Shown piece by piece: positions 36,251 through 46,660 of a DNA stretch of 64,000 nt (within the stretch, counting starts at the first letter, position 1; each line of letters opens with the position of its first letter). The stretch is from assembly GCF_029028005.1 (NCBI RefSeq), contig NZ_JAOTPO010000005.1:124001-188000 (forward strand), in the 5' to 3' direction. Below the pieces are notes generated by a model. It was not told the DNA's origin, ran no database searches, and was given only the letters and a program-made list of their open reading frames with translations. A program made the position numbers and the translations under genes. The DNA is from Alkalihalobacterium chitinilyticum. Its GTDB lineage: Bacteria; Bacillota; Bacilli; Bacillales; Bacillaceae_F.

Positions 36251-36497
36251 GATTTCTCCACTCCTAATCTCTATTTTACTATAATTTATCTGAATATTAA
36301 GATAAATTAATACCGATTATACCCAAATGCAGGCGATAAAACAACAAATTATCCAATCATTTTACAAAAAACTAGTAAGAGTAATTTTTCTATATGGAGA
36401 CAACCTATAAGTTACTACATCACCAGTACTGTGAATAGGGTCATTTTACGCAGTTAATTCGTGTAAGTAAAAAGTACTTTTTATGAGGAGGAACTAC

Positions 36498-38159
36498 ATG
36501 AAAAGTTTCCTGCTGAATGAAAAGAATAAACTGCACTATTGGATACAGGCATTAGTCGTTGCAAATGGTTTGTCAATCGTAGTTGGGTTTATCTATTTAC
36601 TAACCAACGTGTCTCATGGACTTTGGAATATTTTTGGAATTTTACTGTTCTTAACATTAATAGGTAATGTTCTAGTAACGATAGTAGATCCTCGTAGTGG
36701 AAGGTTAGAGTACTTTTATCTATGTGTGACCATCCTAACACTGCTCATTGTTCCAATTATGAACAAATATGTATCTGAGCAAGTGACACATGCGAGTTCA
36801 CGTAGTGTTATTTCTATATTTTTGATTTTTTTATTATTTATATTAGGTGGAATACTTGCGTTTAATAAGCTTTATCATCTAAAAAATCATCAGGTTTTAT
36901 CGCAACAAGCTTTAACTAAAAGTAAGAACATTCGTCCGAATAAGATCATTAAAAGTATTCTCGTGTTCTTATTAAGTACCATTCTTGCTCTCGGGATTTA
37001 TGTATCTTATGAATTATTAATAGGTAGGGGCGCTAATTTTGTAGAGGTAGCTGTTCCCCAGCTTTCTTTATTTTTTAGTATCATCTTCTTGGCAGTTACC
37101 GTACTCATTATAAAAATAACAAATTTGAGGTTATATGTTAGGAGGTTGGTTCTCCTACTTGGAATATCGCTCGCAACGATCTTTACTCTACCGGTAATCA
37201 TGACACCAGTCACCATTAGTGAAACCAATATGAACTATATTCAAGCTTTTCGTTCAGACCCGAAACAGATCATACCAACGGACGACAAGATGTATTTTAT
37301 GCAGACTCCCTTTTCTTTACCTGATTATTTTTATGGATCAAAATCAGGTAGATACCGTGTGAAAGAAAATATTCTTTATTACGAAGGTAAAGAAGGTGTT
37401 GATAAAGGAATTAAGCTGCATTTTGACGTCTATATGCCTCCAGCTAATGAAAAGGATCTTCCAGGTAATCGTTCAGTATTGATACGAATTCATGGTGGTG
37501 GCTGGACTTCAGGAGATAAAGGTTCATTAAATAACGCTCAATTGAATAAACACTTTGCCAGCCAAGGTTACGTGGTGTTTGATGTTCAGCATGGTCTTAG
37601 TGATGGAGAACGGGTGTTTAAATTTCTTAAAGTTCCGGACAATATTGTCGGTAGTTTCTCAACAGATGATATGGTCCGCCATATTGGAATATTTACAGAC
37701 TATTTGGCAGATCACTATAAGGAATTTGATGCAAATCTAGACTCTGTCTTTGTGTCTGGTAACTCTTCAGGAGGACATTTAGCAACTGCTGTTGGTCTTG
37801 TAAATGATCGATACGATTACTTAAATCCGAAACTTAAAATCAAAGGCGTTATACCTGTATATCCGGCAAACGGGTTAGCCTCTGTCGTGGGTATAGATGG
37901 TTCGGACGATATTATGGATCCTTCTCTTTTAGTAGCAAATGATAGCCCCCCGGTATTAATTTGTCAGGGTACACACGACGGAATTGTTGATCAAACGATT
38001 GCTATTCAATTTGACAAGACTTATAAAAAAAGAGGAAATGCAAAATCAGCCTTAATTCTGCTTCCCTATGCTGGACATGCAAGTAACTCCTATTATTCAG
38101 GTAACTTCAATCAATTGTTTATCTATTATATGGAACGTTTTATGTATCAATTTAAATAA
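36498..38159 (+). CDS. Membrane-anchored alpha/beta hydrolase (esterase-like)
   Basis: A 553-aa protein. Residues 1-235 contain about seven hydrophobic segments. The C-terminal domain (about 280-553) is an HSL/BD-FAE-like esterase: HGGGW near 331, nucleophile GNSSGG near 420, acid THDG near 492 and catalytic His AGHAS near 525. ATG 36498 is chosen because SD GAGGAGG is 6 bases before it; the upstream ATG 36483 lies inside the SD region. Substrate unknown. Terminator at 38166. Confidence 0.85.
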   Translation: MKSFLLNEKNKLHYWIQALVVANGLSIVVGFIYLLTNVSHGLWNIFGILLFLTLIGNVLVTIVDPRSGRLEYFYLCVTILTLLIVPIMNKYVSEQVTHASSRSVISIFLIFLLFILGGILAFNKLYHLKNHQVLSQQALTKSKNIRPNKIIKSILVFLLSTILALGIYVSYELLIGRGANFVEVAVPQLSLFFSIIFLAVTVLIIKITNLRLYVRRLVLLLGISLATIFTLPVIMTPVTISETNMNYIQAFRSDPKQIIPTDDKMYFMQTPFSLPDYFYGSKSGRYRVKENILYYEGKEGVDKGIKLHFDVYMPPANEKDLPGNRSVLIRIHGGGWTSGDKGSLNNAQLNKHFASQGYVVFDVQHGLSDGERVFKFLKVPDNIVGSFSTDDMVRHIGIFTDYLADHYKEFDANLDSVFVSGNSSGGHLATAVGLVNDRYDYLNPKLKIKGVIPVYPANGLASVVGIDGSDDIMDPSLLVANDSPPVLICQGTHDGIVDQTIAIQFDKTYKKRGNAKSALILLPYAGHASNSYYSGNFNQLFIYYMERFMYQFK

Positions 38160-38165
38160 TGAATT

Positions 38166-38196
38166 ATCCCCCTTGCTAAACAAGGGGGATGTTTTA
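38166..38196 (+). terminator. Rho-independent terminator after the esterase gene
   Basis: ATCCCCCTTG / CAAGGGGGAT with T-rich tail. Confidence 0.75.
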
Positions 38197-38251
38197 TGTA
38201 TCTATATTAAATCTGGAGTGAACATGTGTTTATAGGTATACGATACTTACT

Positions 38252-40378
38252 TTATTTCCTATACATCTCAAGCGTTCGTACTAATTTATCCTTACCAATT
38301 GGTTTGGTGATGTGAAGGTCACACCCTGCTTCTAAACATTTTTTTTCATCTTCCTTTAATGCATAAGCTGTTAAAGCAATGATTGGCGTATGAGGAAGAT
38401 GGTTTTCTTGTTCAATTCTTCTTATTTCTTTTGTTGCAGTAAAACCATCCATGATCGGCATTTGGATATCCATAAATATGATATCGTATTTGTTGTTAAT
38501 AAATTGCTCAACAGCTTCTTTTCCGTTAACTGCTGTATCATAAGAAACATCTATTTTTTTTAGAAAATGCTCCATCAATAACATATTATCAGGCGTATCT
38601 TCGACCACTAATAACTTCACTGGTTCATTAGTGGTTGCTTCTTCAGTTTCTAGAACATTTCGCTCTACTTGTTCGATGTTATATTCATCCTGATTTTCCA
38701 CATGCGGTTCAATTGAAACTGTAAAATAAAATGTACTGCCTTTCCCCTTTTCACTTTCAACCCAAATCTCACCGCCGATCATGTCCACGAGCTTTTTAGA
38801 TATAGCAAGACCTAACCCTGTTCCACCATAAATTTTTGTTGTTGACATATCTTCTTGTGTGAATTCTTGAAAGATCGTCTCAAATTTATCAGGAGAGATA
38901 CCTATCCCAGAGTCACGTATTGTAAAAATCGCATTTCCTTTTCTTTCTCCAGTATACTTCTTTAATGAAATGTCGACTGATCCTTTTTCCGTAAACTTGA
39001 TGGCATTTCCAATTAGATTAATTAATATTTGCCGTATTTTGGCTTCATCACCAACGACCATATCAGGAACAAATGTATGATGCTCTATTGTTAGATCAAT
39101 GCATTTGTTTTGTGCTTGATAAATAAAGATATCTACAACTGAATCAAGTAACCTTCTGATTGAAAAAGGATCTTTTAAAATCGTAACTTGACCTGCTTCT
39201 ATTTTGGATAAGTCCAAAACCGAATTGATTAAAGACGATAAGTTTTCCCCGGCATGCTTAAACACAGAAACGTACTTTCGTTGTTCGATGGTTAGTTTTG
39301 TATCAGAAAGTAAATCACTCATCCCAATAATCGCATTCATCGGAGTTCTAATCTCATGAGACATCGAAGCCAGAAATTGTGATTTAGCTTTAGAAGCTTC
39401 TAGTGCTGCATCTCTTGCTTGAATTAATTGATTTTTGATCTGCGTTTCTTTTTTCAATTGCTTTGATATAATGATTGGAAACACAACAGCGATGACTAAC
39501 AAAGAAACGATCGTTATAACGATTGTCATTACATTGATTTGCTTCAGTGGTTCATTTGAAAGTGCTAGCAGCAAATAATAGTCCTCATGAATGGGGGTGC
39601 TATAATAGCTCACATCATGACCAAGTAATGGTAATGAACGGATAATGGGTTCATTTTCACCTCGCTGGCGGTCTAAGCTATAGATATCAAGCTCGGTTGG
39701 AAGACTAGCCACTTGGCTGTTGTTCGATTGTAAGATCTCGCCCTCCTTGCTCACGACAGCTGTGAAAATAATTCGATTGGAATGCGTTTCCTGAATTTTA
39801 TCAAAAATAGAGCCAACACCAATTTCCTCTTCAAGTTCGAGAAGCATTTCCCCGCTTCGGCCAATTTGGATTATACGGGGCATGTCGAAGCCGCTAACAC
39901 CTACGTATTTATAAATATCAGTGTCAACTGTTCGTTGTTGAGCTGGTTGAACGATTTCATTATGTTCACCTGATAGTAGTTTTAAAAATTCATAGGCTTG
40001 ACTATCTGGTGCGTTGCCGAAATTAAATTCTATTTCACTAGCATAATTCGTTAAGACTGTATTTCCTTTATCGTCAGTCACCCAAAACTCATCAATATGT
40101 GAACGCTCCTGAATTTCTAACAACTCGTCCCTTGATACACCTTTTGCTACAAGTAATGCTAATAAGTAGGATTGGGCAAGCATTTCCATCTCTAATATTT
40201 CTTCTGCCGTAGTCCTTGCTAATTTTCCATTAGCGATAGACATAGCTACAGTTTTGGTCAATTCATTCCCATGCTGATAATATTTATTCGCAGCTTGCGA
40301 ATAGATAAGTATAGCAACGATGACAATTATAAAACAAGCGACAATAATTACGTTAAAATAAAGCTTCTTTTTTTCCAT
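38252..40378 (-). CDS. Hybrid sensor histidine kinase with receiver domain
   Basis: A 708-aa membrane protein. TM1 near 8-27 and TM2 near 281-302 flank an extracytoplasmic sensor of about 250 residues. HisKA H-box SHEIRTPMN (phospho-acceptor His near 341), HATPase with [16 protein letters not shown] and GGTGLGLAI, then a C-terminal receiver with [10 protein letters not shown] and FMDIQMP (phospho-acceptor Asp near 637). No separate response regulator is adjacent; the LuxR-type gene at 40619 is nearby but lacks a receiver. The SD is weak. Confidence 0.9.
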   Translation of the reverse strand: MEKKKLYFNVIIVACFIIVIVAILIYSQAANKYYQHGNELTKTVAMSIANGKLARTTAEEILEMEMLAQSYLLALLVAKGVSRDELLEIQERSHIDEFWVTDDKGNTVLTNYASEIEFNFGNAPDSQAYEFLKLLSGEHNEIVQPAQQRTVDTDIYKYVGVSGFDMPRIIQIGRSGEMLLELEEEIGVGSIFDKIQETHSNRIIFTAVVSKEGEILQSNNSQVASLPTELDIYSLDRQRGENEPIIRSLPLLGHDVSYYSTPIHEDYYLLLALSNEPLKQINVMTIVITIVSLLVIAVVFPIIISKQLKKETQIKNQLIQARDAALEASKAKSQFLASMSHEIRTPMNAIIGMSDLLSDTKLTIEQRKYVSVFKHAGENLSSLINSVLDLSKIEAGQVTILKDPFSIRRLLDSVVDIFIYQAQNKCIDLTIEHHTFVPDMVVGDEAKIRQILINLIGNAIKFTEKGSVDISLKKYTGERKGNAIFTIRDSGIGISPDKFETIFQEFTQEDMSTTKIYGGTGLGLAISKKLVDMIGGEIWVESEKGKGSTFYFTVSIEPHVENQDEYNIEQVERNVLETEEATTNEPVKLLVVEDTPDNMLLMEHFLKKIDVSYDTAVNGKEAVEQFINNKYDIIFMDIQMPIMDGFTATKEIRRIEQENHLPHTPIIALTAYALKEDEKKCLEAGCDLHITKPIGKDKLVRTLEMYRK

Positions 40379-40618
40379 TCTCTAAGTCCCCCAGATTTAC
40401 CCAGCAAAATGACATTGTGTAGTTCTCTTTGCTTCACACTATTACTAAATCTGAGTATATACTACTTTAGACTTATATCTAGACACTAAATGGAATAATT
40501 ATTTCTTTTTTGTGAATTTTACCAGTTTATTAGGGAAAATGACTCAGATGATGAGCAGAAACGGATCTCAACAGAAAATTGTAACATAGCTATTGAAGCT
40601 AATAAATGAAGAGTCATT

Positions 40619-41299
40619 CTAGATAATAAGCCCATTCCGCATCGCCACAGCAACAGCCTCGGTTCGGTGTTTTGTACCGAGCTTTCGACTAGCGGATGTT
40701 AAGTAATCACGTACGGTAAATTCACTAAGACCCATAAAATCTGCCATTTCTTTTAAACTGTATCCGTACGATAGTTTTTGCAGCACTTCTTTTTCGCGCT
40801 TACTAAGTTTCTGTCTGCCACTTGAGTGTGGGAAGAGCCATTGAGCCGAAATTTGAAAGTATTGATACAGTGCATCAATTATATCTTTGGTTACTTCCTG
40901 CTCTTCGATAGACCGGTCAATTAGTGCTGTTCCGATTACCGTGCCGCTATAACATATCGGTATAATCACGAGTGAAGTTAACTGGAATTGTTCTATGTAT
41001 TGGATGGGCCAATTTTTTGGTTCGATGATTGTTTGATGTGGCCTTTTTTGCGATAAAGCATAATAAATGGGTGGAAAGTTGCGAACATCTTCTTTTATCA
41101 TGTTTAATGGTTCTATAGTATCTTCTTCAATAAGGATGATCCCTTCTCCAAGATAATTTAAAGGCGAGTAGGTATAGATTGTCCCCCTTTTAAACGGAAA
41201 GAAAATTGTACAACCTCGCATGATCCATTCAACCCTTTTCAATGGATCCTCTATCGTTTGTAAACGATGAATGTAATCAAACATTCTTGCATTTAACAT
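40619..41299 (-). CDS. LuxR-family transcriptional regulator with GAF-like N-terminus
   Basis: A 226-aa protein. Residues 20-150 look like a GAF-type sensory domain (GEGIILIEEDTIEPLN, LVIIPICYSGTVIGTALID). Residues 163-222 are a LuxR HTH: LSKREKEVLQKLSYGYSLKE, GLSEFTVRDYLTSASRKLG. It is divergent from the aldehyde/alcohol dehydrogenase pair, 178 bases apart, and is likely its regulator. There is no receiver domain. A near-palindrome (41366-41381) lies between. Confidence 0.85.
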   Translation of the reverse strand: MLNARMFDYIHRLQTIEDPLKRVEWIMRGCTIFFPFKRGTIYTYSPLNYLGEGIILIEEDTIEPLNMIKEDVRNFPPIYYALSQKRPHQTIIEPKNWPIQYIEQFQLTSLVIIPICYSGTVIGTALIDRSIEEQEVTKDIIDALYQYFQISAQWLFPHSSGRQKLSKREKEVLQKLSYGYSLKEMADFMGLSEFTVRDYLTSASRKLGTKHRTEAVAVAMRNGLII

Positions 41300-41365
41300 T
41301 CGACAATATTCACCCCTCTATTTTCAGTACTGTTACAAGAAGTCTTTTGTATATAAAATTAATTT

Positions 41366-41381
41366 AAGTAAGCGCTCACTT
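41366..41381. promoter_or_regulatory. Near-palindrome between the LuxR and aldehyde dehydrogenase genes
   Basis: AAGTAAGCGCTCACTT, a 14-of-16 dyad in the divergent promoter region. It also resembles a cre site (12 of 14). Either CcpA or the local LuxR regulator may bind. Confidence 0.45.
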
Positions 41382-41477
41382 ATCAGAATTTTTAGACTTA
41401 ATAACTTCATTATAATCTGTCACCCTGTGGTTTTAAAGTATTTTTGTTTCGTTTGAATGAAAAAGGAGGCTTTCTTT

Positions 41478-43010
41478 ATGACGGTAAATCTTGAGGTATT
41501 GAACTTTCCATTATTTATTAATGGACAATGGGTCCCTTCTCTTACAGGAGAAACGTTTGATGTAAAAAACCCGGCAACTGGAGAGGTCGTTGCAAAAGTG
41601 GCGAAAGGTAATGAGGCCGATGTAAACGCCGCTGTACAAGCTGCCAAAGTAGCTTTTGAAAATGAAGACTGGGCGTATATGAAGCCAAAGGACCGCGCGC
41701 AAATTTTAAATACAATTGCACACTTAATTACGCAAAATGCAGAAGAATTAGCGTACTTAGAAGTCATTAGTTCAGGTGCTACCGTACGCCGCGTATCGAG
41801 CAATGATATTTTACAGATGGCAGATTTATTTCAAACGATGGCGAAATTTGTGGTAGAGTATCCGTTTTCTGAAACATTACCTGTTCCTCCTTTCCCGGGT
41901 CCAGCTCATAACTTCGTTTGGCGTGAACCAATTGGTGTGTGTGCAGCAATCACTCCTTGGAACATGCCGATGTTAATTGCAACTTGGAAAATTGCTCCGG
42001 CTCTTGCGACTGGAAACACGATTGTCATTAAGCCAGCTTCTTATACCCCGTTAACAACTTTGAAGCTAGCAGAAATTATTTCTCAAGTCGTACCTCCAGG
42101 TGTAATTAATGTAGTTACTGGCTCAGGAAAAGAAGTAGGTGAACCATTAGCAATCCACCCGGATGTCGATAAAATTGCGTTTACAGGCTCAACAGAAGTC
42201 GGGAGAAATATTATGAGTCTCGCTTCCCAAACCATTAAAAATACGACATTAGAATTAGGCGGTAAATCTCCTAATATTTTATTAGATGATGCGAATTTAG
42301 AACTAGCTTTACCTGGAAGTTTATTTGGGGTCTTCCTCCACTCTGGTCAACTATGTGAGTCTGGTACGAGATTATTTGTTCCAGACGAGTTACACGACGA
42401 GGTTGTCGAGGGCTTAGTGGCGCTGACGAAGAAACTGAAGCTTGGTCATCCATTAGAGGAAACAACTGACGTCGGTCCGGTTATTTCCAGTCAGCAACGT
42501 GATACCGTTTTATCTTATATTGAGTCGGGATTAAGCGAAGGTGCGACACTCGTTTGCGGCGGAAAAGAAGTGACTGTTGCAGGTTGCGAAGGCGGACACT
42601 TTATCGAACCAACTATTTTTACAAATGTAACGAATGATATGAAAATTGCCCAAGAAGAGATTTTTGGCCCAGTACTTAGTGTGATCCGCTATTCTGATGT
42701 GGATGATGTTATTAAACAAGCGAATGATACGATCTACGGATTAGCTGCTGGTGTTTGGACAGAAGATGTTAATAAGGCCTATAAAACAGCTAGACAATTA
42801 CGATCTGGTGTCGTTTGGATCAATGACTGGCATATGTTACGAAATGACGCCCCGTTTGGAGGATATAAGCAAAGCGGAATTGGCCGTGAAATGGGGAAAC
42901 AATCTCTAGATGCTTATACTCAATTAAAACATGTCCATACTTCCATGGTGTCTGATTTGAAAAATCGACCTTGGTACCAAATCTTATTCTCTGATACGAA
43001 TTCAAACTAA
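41478..43010 (+). CDS. NAD(P)-dependent aldehyde dehydrogenase
   Basis: A 510-aa enzyme of the ALDH superfamily. NAD-binding FTGSTEVGR near 234, catalytic Glu in LELGGK near 258 and catalytic Cys in GQLCESG near 293, plus PFGGYKQSGIGRE at the C-terminus. ATG 41478 is used; ATG 41457 lies 5' of the SD AAGGAGG. Co-transcribed with the iron alcohol dehydrogenase 40 bases downstream, so the pair converts an alcohol to an acid through an aldehyde. Confidence 0.92.
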   Translation: MTVNLEVLNFPLFINGQWVPSLTGETFDVKNPATGEVVAKVAKGNEADVNAAVQAAKVAFENEDWAYMKPKDRAQILNTIAHLITQNAEELAYLEVISSGATVRRVSSNDILQMADLFQTMAKFVVEYPFSETLPVPPFPGPAHNFVWREPIGVCAAITPWNMPMLIATWKIAPALATGNTIVIKPASYTPLTTLKLAEIISQVVPPGVINVVTGSGKEVGEPLAIHPDVDKIAFTGSTEVGRNIMSLASQTIKNTTLELGGKSPNILLDDANLELALPGSLFGVFLHSGQLCESGTRLFVPDELHDEVVEGLVALTKKLKLGHPLEETTDVGPVISSQQRDTVLSYIESGLSEGATLVCGGKEVTVAGCEGGHFIEPTIFTNVTNDMKIAQEEIFGPVLSVIRYSDVDDVIKQANDTIYGLAAGVWTEDVNKAYKTARQLRSGVVWINDWHMLRNDAPFGGYKQSGIGREMGKQSLDAYTQLKHVHTSMVSDLKNRPWYQILFSDTNSN

Positions 43011-43050
43011 TTCGGTTTCTAAAATCATATCAAATTAATGGGGTGATCTT

Positions 43051-44268
43051 TTGTTAACGACAACTTTATCTCAATTTATGTTACGTACAGGTATTTATAG
43101 TGGATCGAATACGCGTGCTCTCGTTCCTGATCTGTTTAAAGGGCTGGGTGCCAAACGTGTTGTTTTATTTAGTGATCGAGGACTAGAGCAAGCTGGGGTT
43201 GTAGAAAAAGTAGCACAAATTTTTGAATTAACTCCACATGGTACAGGTCCAGAACTTGCTGGTATTTACTTAGATATTGCTCAAGATGCAGAAAGTTCTT
43301 CTGTCAATGCGGCAACAAGATATGCTAGAGAAGTTGGTGCAGATGCGCTGTTAGCGGTCGGTGGCGGCAGCGTGCTAGATACGGTTAAGGCTGTTAAGTA
43401 CTCTCTTCATAAAGGGCTTACGAATATAAATGAAGCGATTCCTGGAGGGTTTTTATACGAATCTTTCCCACAAGCCAATTATATTCCGATCCCGCATATT
43501 TCAATTCCTACGACTGCTGGAACAGGATCGGAAGTCTCTCCTATCTCTGTCGTTTATAATGAAGAAATTAAAATGAAAACTAATATGATTAATCCGTTTA
43601 TTGCTGCCGATATGGCTATTTTAGATCCTGATTTAACAGTCGGTTTGCCACCGTTTATCACGGCATTTACTGGTTTTGATGCATTAACACATGCCATTGA
43701 AGCACTCGCCTCTCCTACAGCCACTGGATTAACGGATGCATATGCGCTTCATGCCATTCGTTTAATTGAAAAGAACTTACCGATTGCGGTTGAAAATGGT
43801 GCAGATAAAGCAGCACGGATGGAAATGTTACAAGCAAGCTTAATGGGAATTACAGCCTTCAGCTTTGCATTGAATGCAATTCCGGTTCATAATTTTGCCC
43901 ATGCGTATGGAGCGCTTTTTCGTATCCCGCATGGCTTAGCCAATGCCGTCTTCTTACCAGTTGTCATGGAGTCGGTTCCTGATCTTTACTTACCAAAAGT
44001 AAAAGAACTGGCAGAAGCATTAAGTGTAGGCACGTTAAGCGGTGATGATCCGCAATTACTTTTGACTCAAATTGTGGACAAAATCAAAGGGCTTCAGCAA
44101 AAAATCGGCTTGCCAGCAAACTTTGATTCTTATAATATTTCAGACAGTGATCTAGAGCAGACGATAACCGCAGTATCAATGGATCCAGCTGCACTTAATT
44201 TCCCTATGCCTCCTGAACTGATACGAGCGATCGGAGAGAAAGTAGTGCCGTTGCAAATTAAAAATTAA
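43051..44268 (+). CDS. Iron-containing alcohol dehydrogenase
   Basis: A 405-aa Fe-ADH from TTG 43051 with SD GGGGTGATC. NAD motif VGGGSVLD near 108, metal ligands in DALTHAIEAL near 208 and PVHNFAHAYG and RIPHGLANAV near 280-300. TAGTGSEVSPI and PFITAFTGFDA are also typical. It probably interconverts an alcohol and an aldehyde; with the upstream ALDH it forms an operon ending at a strong terminator. Confidence 0.92.
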   Translation: MLTTTLSQFMLRTGIYSGSNTRALVPDLFKGLGAKRVVLFSDRGLEQAGVVEKVAQIFELTPHGTGPELAGIYLDIAQDAESSSVNAATRYAREVGADALLAVGGGSVLDTVKAVKYSLHKGLTNINEAIPGGFLYESFPQANYIPIPHISIPTTAGTGSEVSPISVVYNEEIKMKTNMINPFIAADMAILDPDLTVGLPPFITAFTGFDALTHAIEALASPTATGLTDAYALHAIRLIEKNLPIAVENGADKAARMEMLQASLMGITAFSFALNAIPVHNFAHAYGALFRIPHGLANAVFLPVVMESVPDLYLPKVKELAEALSVGTLSGDDPQLLLTQIVDKIKGLQQKIGLPANFDSYNISDSDLEQTITAVSMDPAALNFPMPPELIRAIGEKVVPLQIKN

Positions 44269-44273
44269 GGCAT

Positions 44274-44310
44274 AAAAAAACGTTTGGTATTCGTACCAAA
44301 CGTTTTTTAG
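44274..44310 (+). terminator. Rho-independent terminator of the ALDH/ADH operon
   Basis: AAAAAACGTTTGGTA-TTCG-TACCAAACGTTTTTT, a near-perfect stem with a stable tetraloop. Confidence 0.9.
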
Positions 44311-44385
44311 TGAAACACGTGCTTTATTGTTCAAATACAAGTTCTTTTATGAGTTCAATTATTTATTCGAAACGAACAGAGGTGA

Positions 44386-46359
44386 TCATAAATTAACCAG
44401 GTTGTCTTCCCTTCCATATTCTTTAAGTATACTTGCATGCGCTTGATCTTGATGATCATTTTCAAACTTGTATACCCCTTCAACAAAAATTTGGTGCCAA
44501 ATCATGAAGCTTAAAACAGCCCATAAATAACGACTGCGGTCACCTAAGCTTTGTTTACTTTTCCAGAAGCTTGACTTAAAATCGTCTTTTCCTTGCCGGT
44601 GCTTTTCAAGCTGTTTAAGAATATAGTCCTTATTTAACAGGTAATCCGTGTTACTCTCATGAATGAGCGTCCTTGCCCAATCATACAATTCATTTTGAAG
44701 CCAATGACGCAATGGAACCGGGAAGCCTAGTTTTCTCCTGTTAACTATTTGATCAGGAACAATATCTTCAAGTGCTTTTCGAAGGGCATATTTTGTTGTC
44801 TCTTGCGTTACTTTGATCGACGAATGAAGTTGTGACGCGACTTCAAAAACTTCCTTATCAAGAAATGGAACTCTTAACTCAATAGAATGTGCCATCGTCA
44901 TTTTATCGGCTTTAACAAGAATATCTCCTCTTAACCACGTGTGCATATCAATATATTGCATTTTAGTGACATCATCTAAATGAGAGACCTTATCGTAGTA
45001 TGGTTTCGTAATGTTGTTGTATGTCCATTGAGGATTATAATTTTTTAATAGTTGCGCTTTCTCAAGTTCACTAAACAACTTTGCATTCCCAATGTACCGA
45101 TTCTGAATTGGAGTACAAGCTCTTTCAATATAATTTTTCCCCTTTATGCCAGAAGGAAGCGTCTGCACAATCGACTTCAGAACTTTTTTGCTGTTCCCTG
45201 ATAACGATGAAAGTCTCTTTAAAGACAGAGGTTCTCTATAAATACCATAGCCGCCAAACAGTTCATCTGCTCCTTCACCTGATAATACAACTTTTACGTG
45301 TTTACTTGCTTCTCTAGCTACGAAATAAAGAGGAACTGCGGCCGGGTCAGCAACAGGGTCATCCATATGCCAAATGATTTTAGGTAATTCCTGAACGAAC
45401 TCTTCTGGGGTGATCTGATACGAAATATTTTCAACCCCTATCTTTTCTGCGCTTTCTTTCGCAATATCTATTTCACTAAAGCCTTCACGTTCAAATCCAA
45501 CAGTAAATGTTTTGATGTTCGGATGAATTTCTTTAGCGAGTGCGACAATACAGGTTGAATCTATGCCACTTGATAAGAAAGACCCTACAGGAACATCACT
45601 GCGCATATGGAATTGAACAGAATCTCTCAGGATATCGATTATTTGTTTAGTACTTTTTTCTACTGAAGAAATGACCGGAGTAAATGTCGGCTCCCAGTAT
45701 TTCTTAATCGTCATCGGTTGTCCAACTTTTTTAAAGAACATTTCCCCGGGTTCCAACTTCTTTATATTTGCTGACATCGTCATAGGTTCAGGAACATACT
45801 GGTATGTTAAATAGTGATGTAAGGCCTCTTCATTAACGCTGTCTTTTTCTTGAGCTACGAGGATGCTCTTCTTTTCTGAGGCAAAAATCAATTCACTCCC
45901 AGACTCTAAATAAAATAATGGTTTTATTCCAAAACGATCTCTTGCTCCAAAAAGAGACTTTTCCTGTTTATCCCATATAACGATCGAAAACATTCCTCTT
46001 AATTCACTAAAAGCTTGTTCTCTTTTACTTGCAAATAATGCAATAATGACTTCTGTATCTGAATCGGTTTGAAACTTAAAACCTTGTTTTTGAAGTGTTT
46101 CTCTTAACTCTAGATAATTATAAATCTCACCATTAAAAACCATCCAATATCGTTCATTTTCATAAGAAAATGGTTGCTTACCATTTTCTAAATCGATAAT
46201 GCTTAACCTTCTAAATCCAAGACTTACATAATGGTCAAAATAAAACCCAACATCATCAGGTCCTCTATGCGTAATTGTATTCGTCATGCGATAGAATGTT
46301 TTTTTGTCTATGTTCGATTTTCCGGCTTGTTTTTTTATATGAGCTACAAATCCGCACAT
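44386..46359 (-). CDS. asnO: Asparagine synthase (glutamine-hydrolysing), AsnO-like
   Basis: A 657-aa enzyme. N-terminal glutaminase with catalytic Cys2 (MCGFVAH), RGPDD (32-36), GEIYNY (77-82). C-terminal ATP-pyrophosphatase motif SSGIDS (263-268), then SGEGADELFGGY and LRVPFLDKEV. Much of the sequence reads like Bacillus AsnO (YisO), which makes asparagine during sporulation. The C-terminus is about 40 residues longer. Upstream (46360-46660) is a hairpin (46427-46460) but no gene. Confidence 0.85.
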   Translation of the reverse strand: MCGFVAHIKKQAGKSNIDKKTFYRMTNTITHRGPDDVGFYFDHYVSLGFRRLSIIDLENGKQPFSYENERYWMVFNGEIYNYLELRETLQKQGFKFQTDSDTEVIIALFASKREQAFSELRGMFSIVIWDKQEKSLFGARDRFGIKPLFYLESGSELIFASEKKSILVAQEKDSVNEEALHHYLTYQYVPEPMTMSANIKKLEPGEMFFKKVGQPMTIKKYWEPTFTPVISSVEKSTKQIIDILRDSVQFHMRSDVPVGSFLSSGIDSTCIVALAKEIHPNIKTFTVGFEREGFSEIDIAKESAEKIGVENISYQITPEEFVQELPKIIWHMDDPVADPAAVPLYFVAREASKHVKVVLSGEGADELFGGYGIYREPLSLKRLSSLSGNSKKVLKSIVQTLPSGIKGKNYIERACTPIQNRYIGNAKLFSELEKAQLLKNYNPQWTYNNITKPYYDKVSHLDDVTKMQYIDMHTWLRGDILVKADKMTMAHSIELRVPFLDKEVFEVASQLHSSIKVTQETTKYALRKALEDIVPDQIVNRRKLGFPVPLRHWLQNELYDWARTLIHESNTDYLLNKDYILKQLEKHRQGKDDFKSSFWKSKQSLGDRSRYLWAVLSFMIWHQIFVEGVYKFENDHQDQAHASILKEYGREDNLVNL

Positions 46360-46660
46360 ATTTGTTTACCCCCTAAAGTCACTGAATCTTAGAGTTATTT
46401 ATTTATTTTTATAAATTCTTCATTAGCTAGTAAACCGTTACCCAGAAAGCATGGATAACGGTTTATTTAACCAAAAATAGAAAGCCTGTTTCTCTAGGTC
46501 AGCATAAAATTTATAACTTTATTTTATATTATATCTTTGCAGAAAATATGGACAATTATCGAATTAGCTATTTTTTATTAAGATTTTGTCGTTACTAGTA
46601 ATACTTTTGTCACATATGAGACCTACTTTATTTCAAAATGACGTTAAAGTTACACTCTCA
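46360..46660. other. Gap without gene
   Basis: Contains an inverted repeat TAAACCGTTACCC / GGATAACGGTTTA (46427-46461), which could end transcription of the nucleoside hydrolase gene or lie in the asnO leader. No T-box or other riboswitch motif was recognised. Confidence 0.4.
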
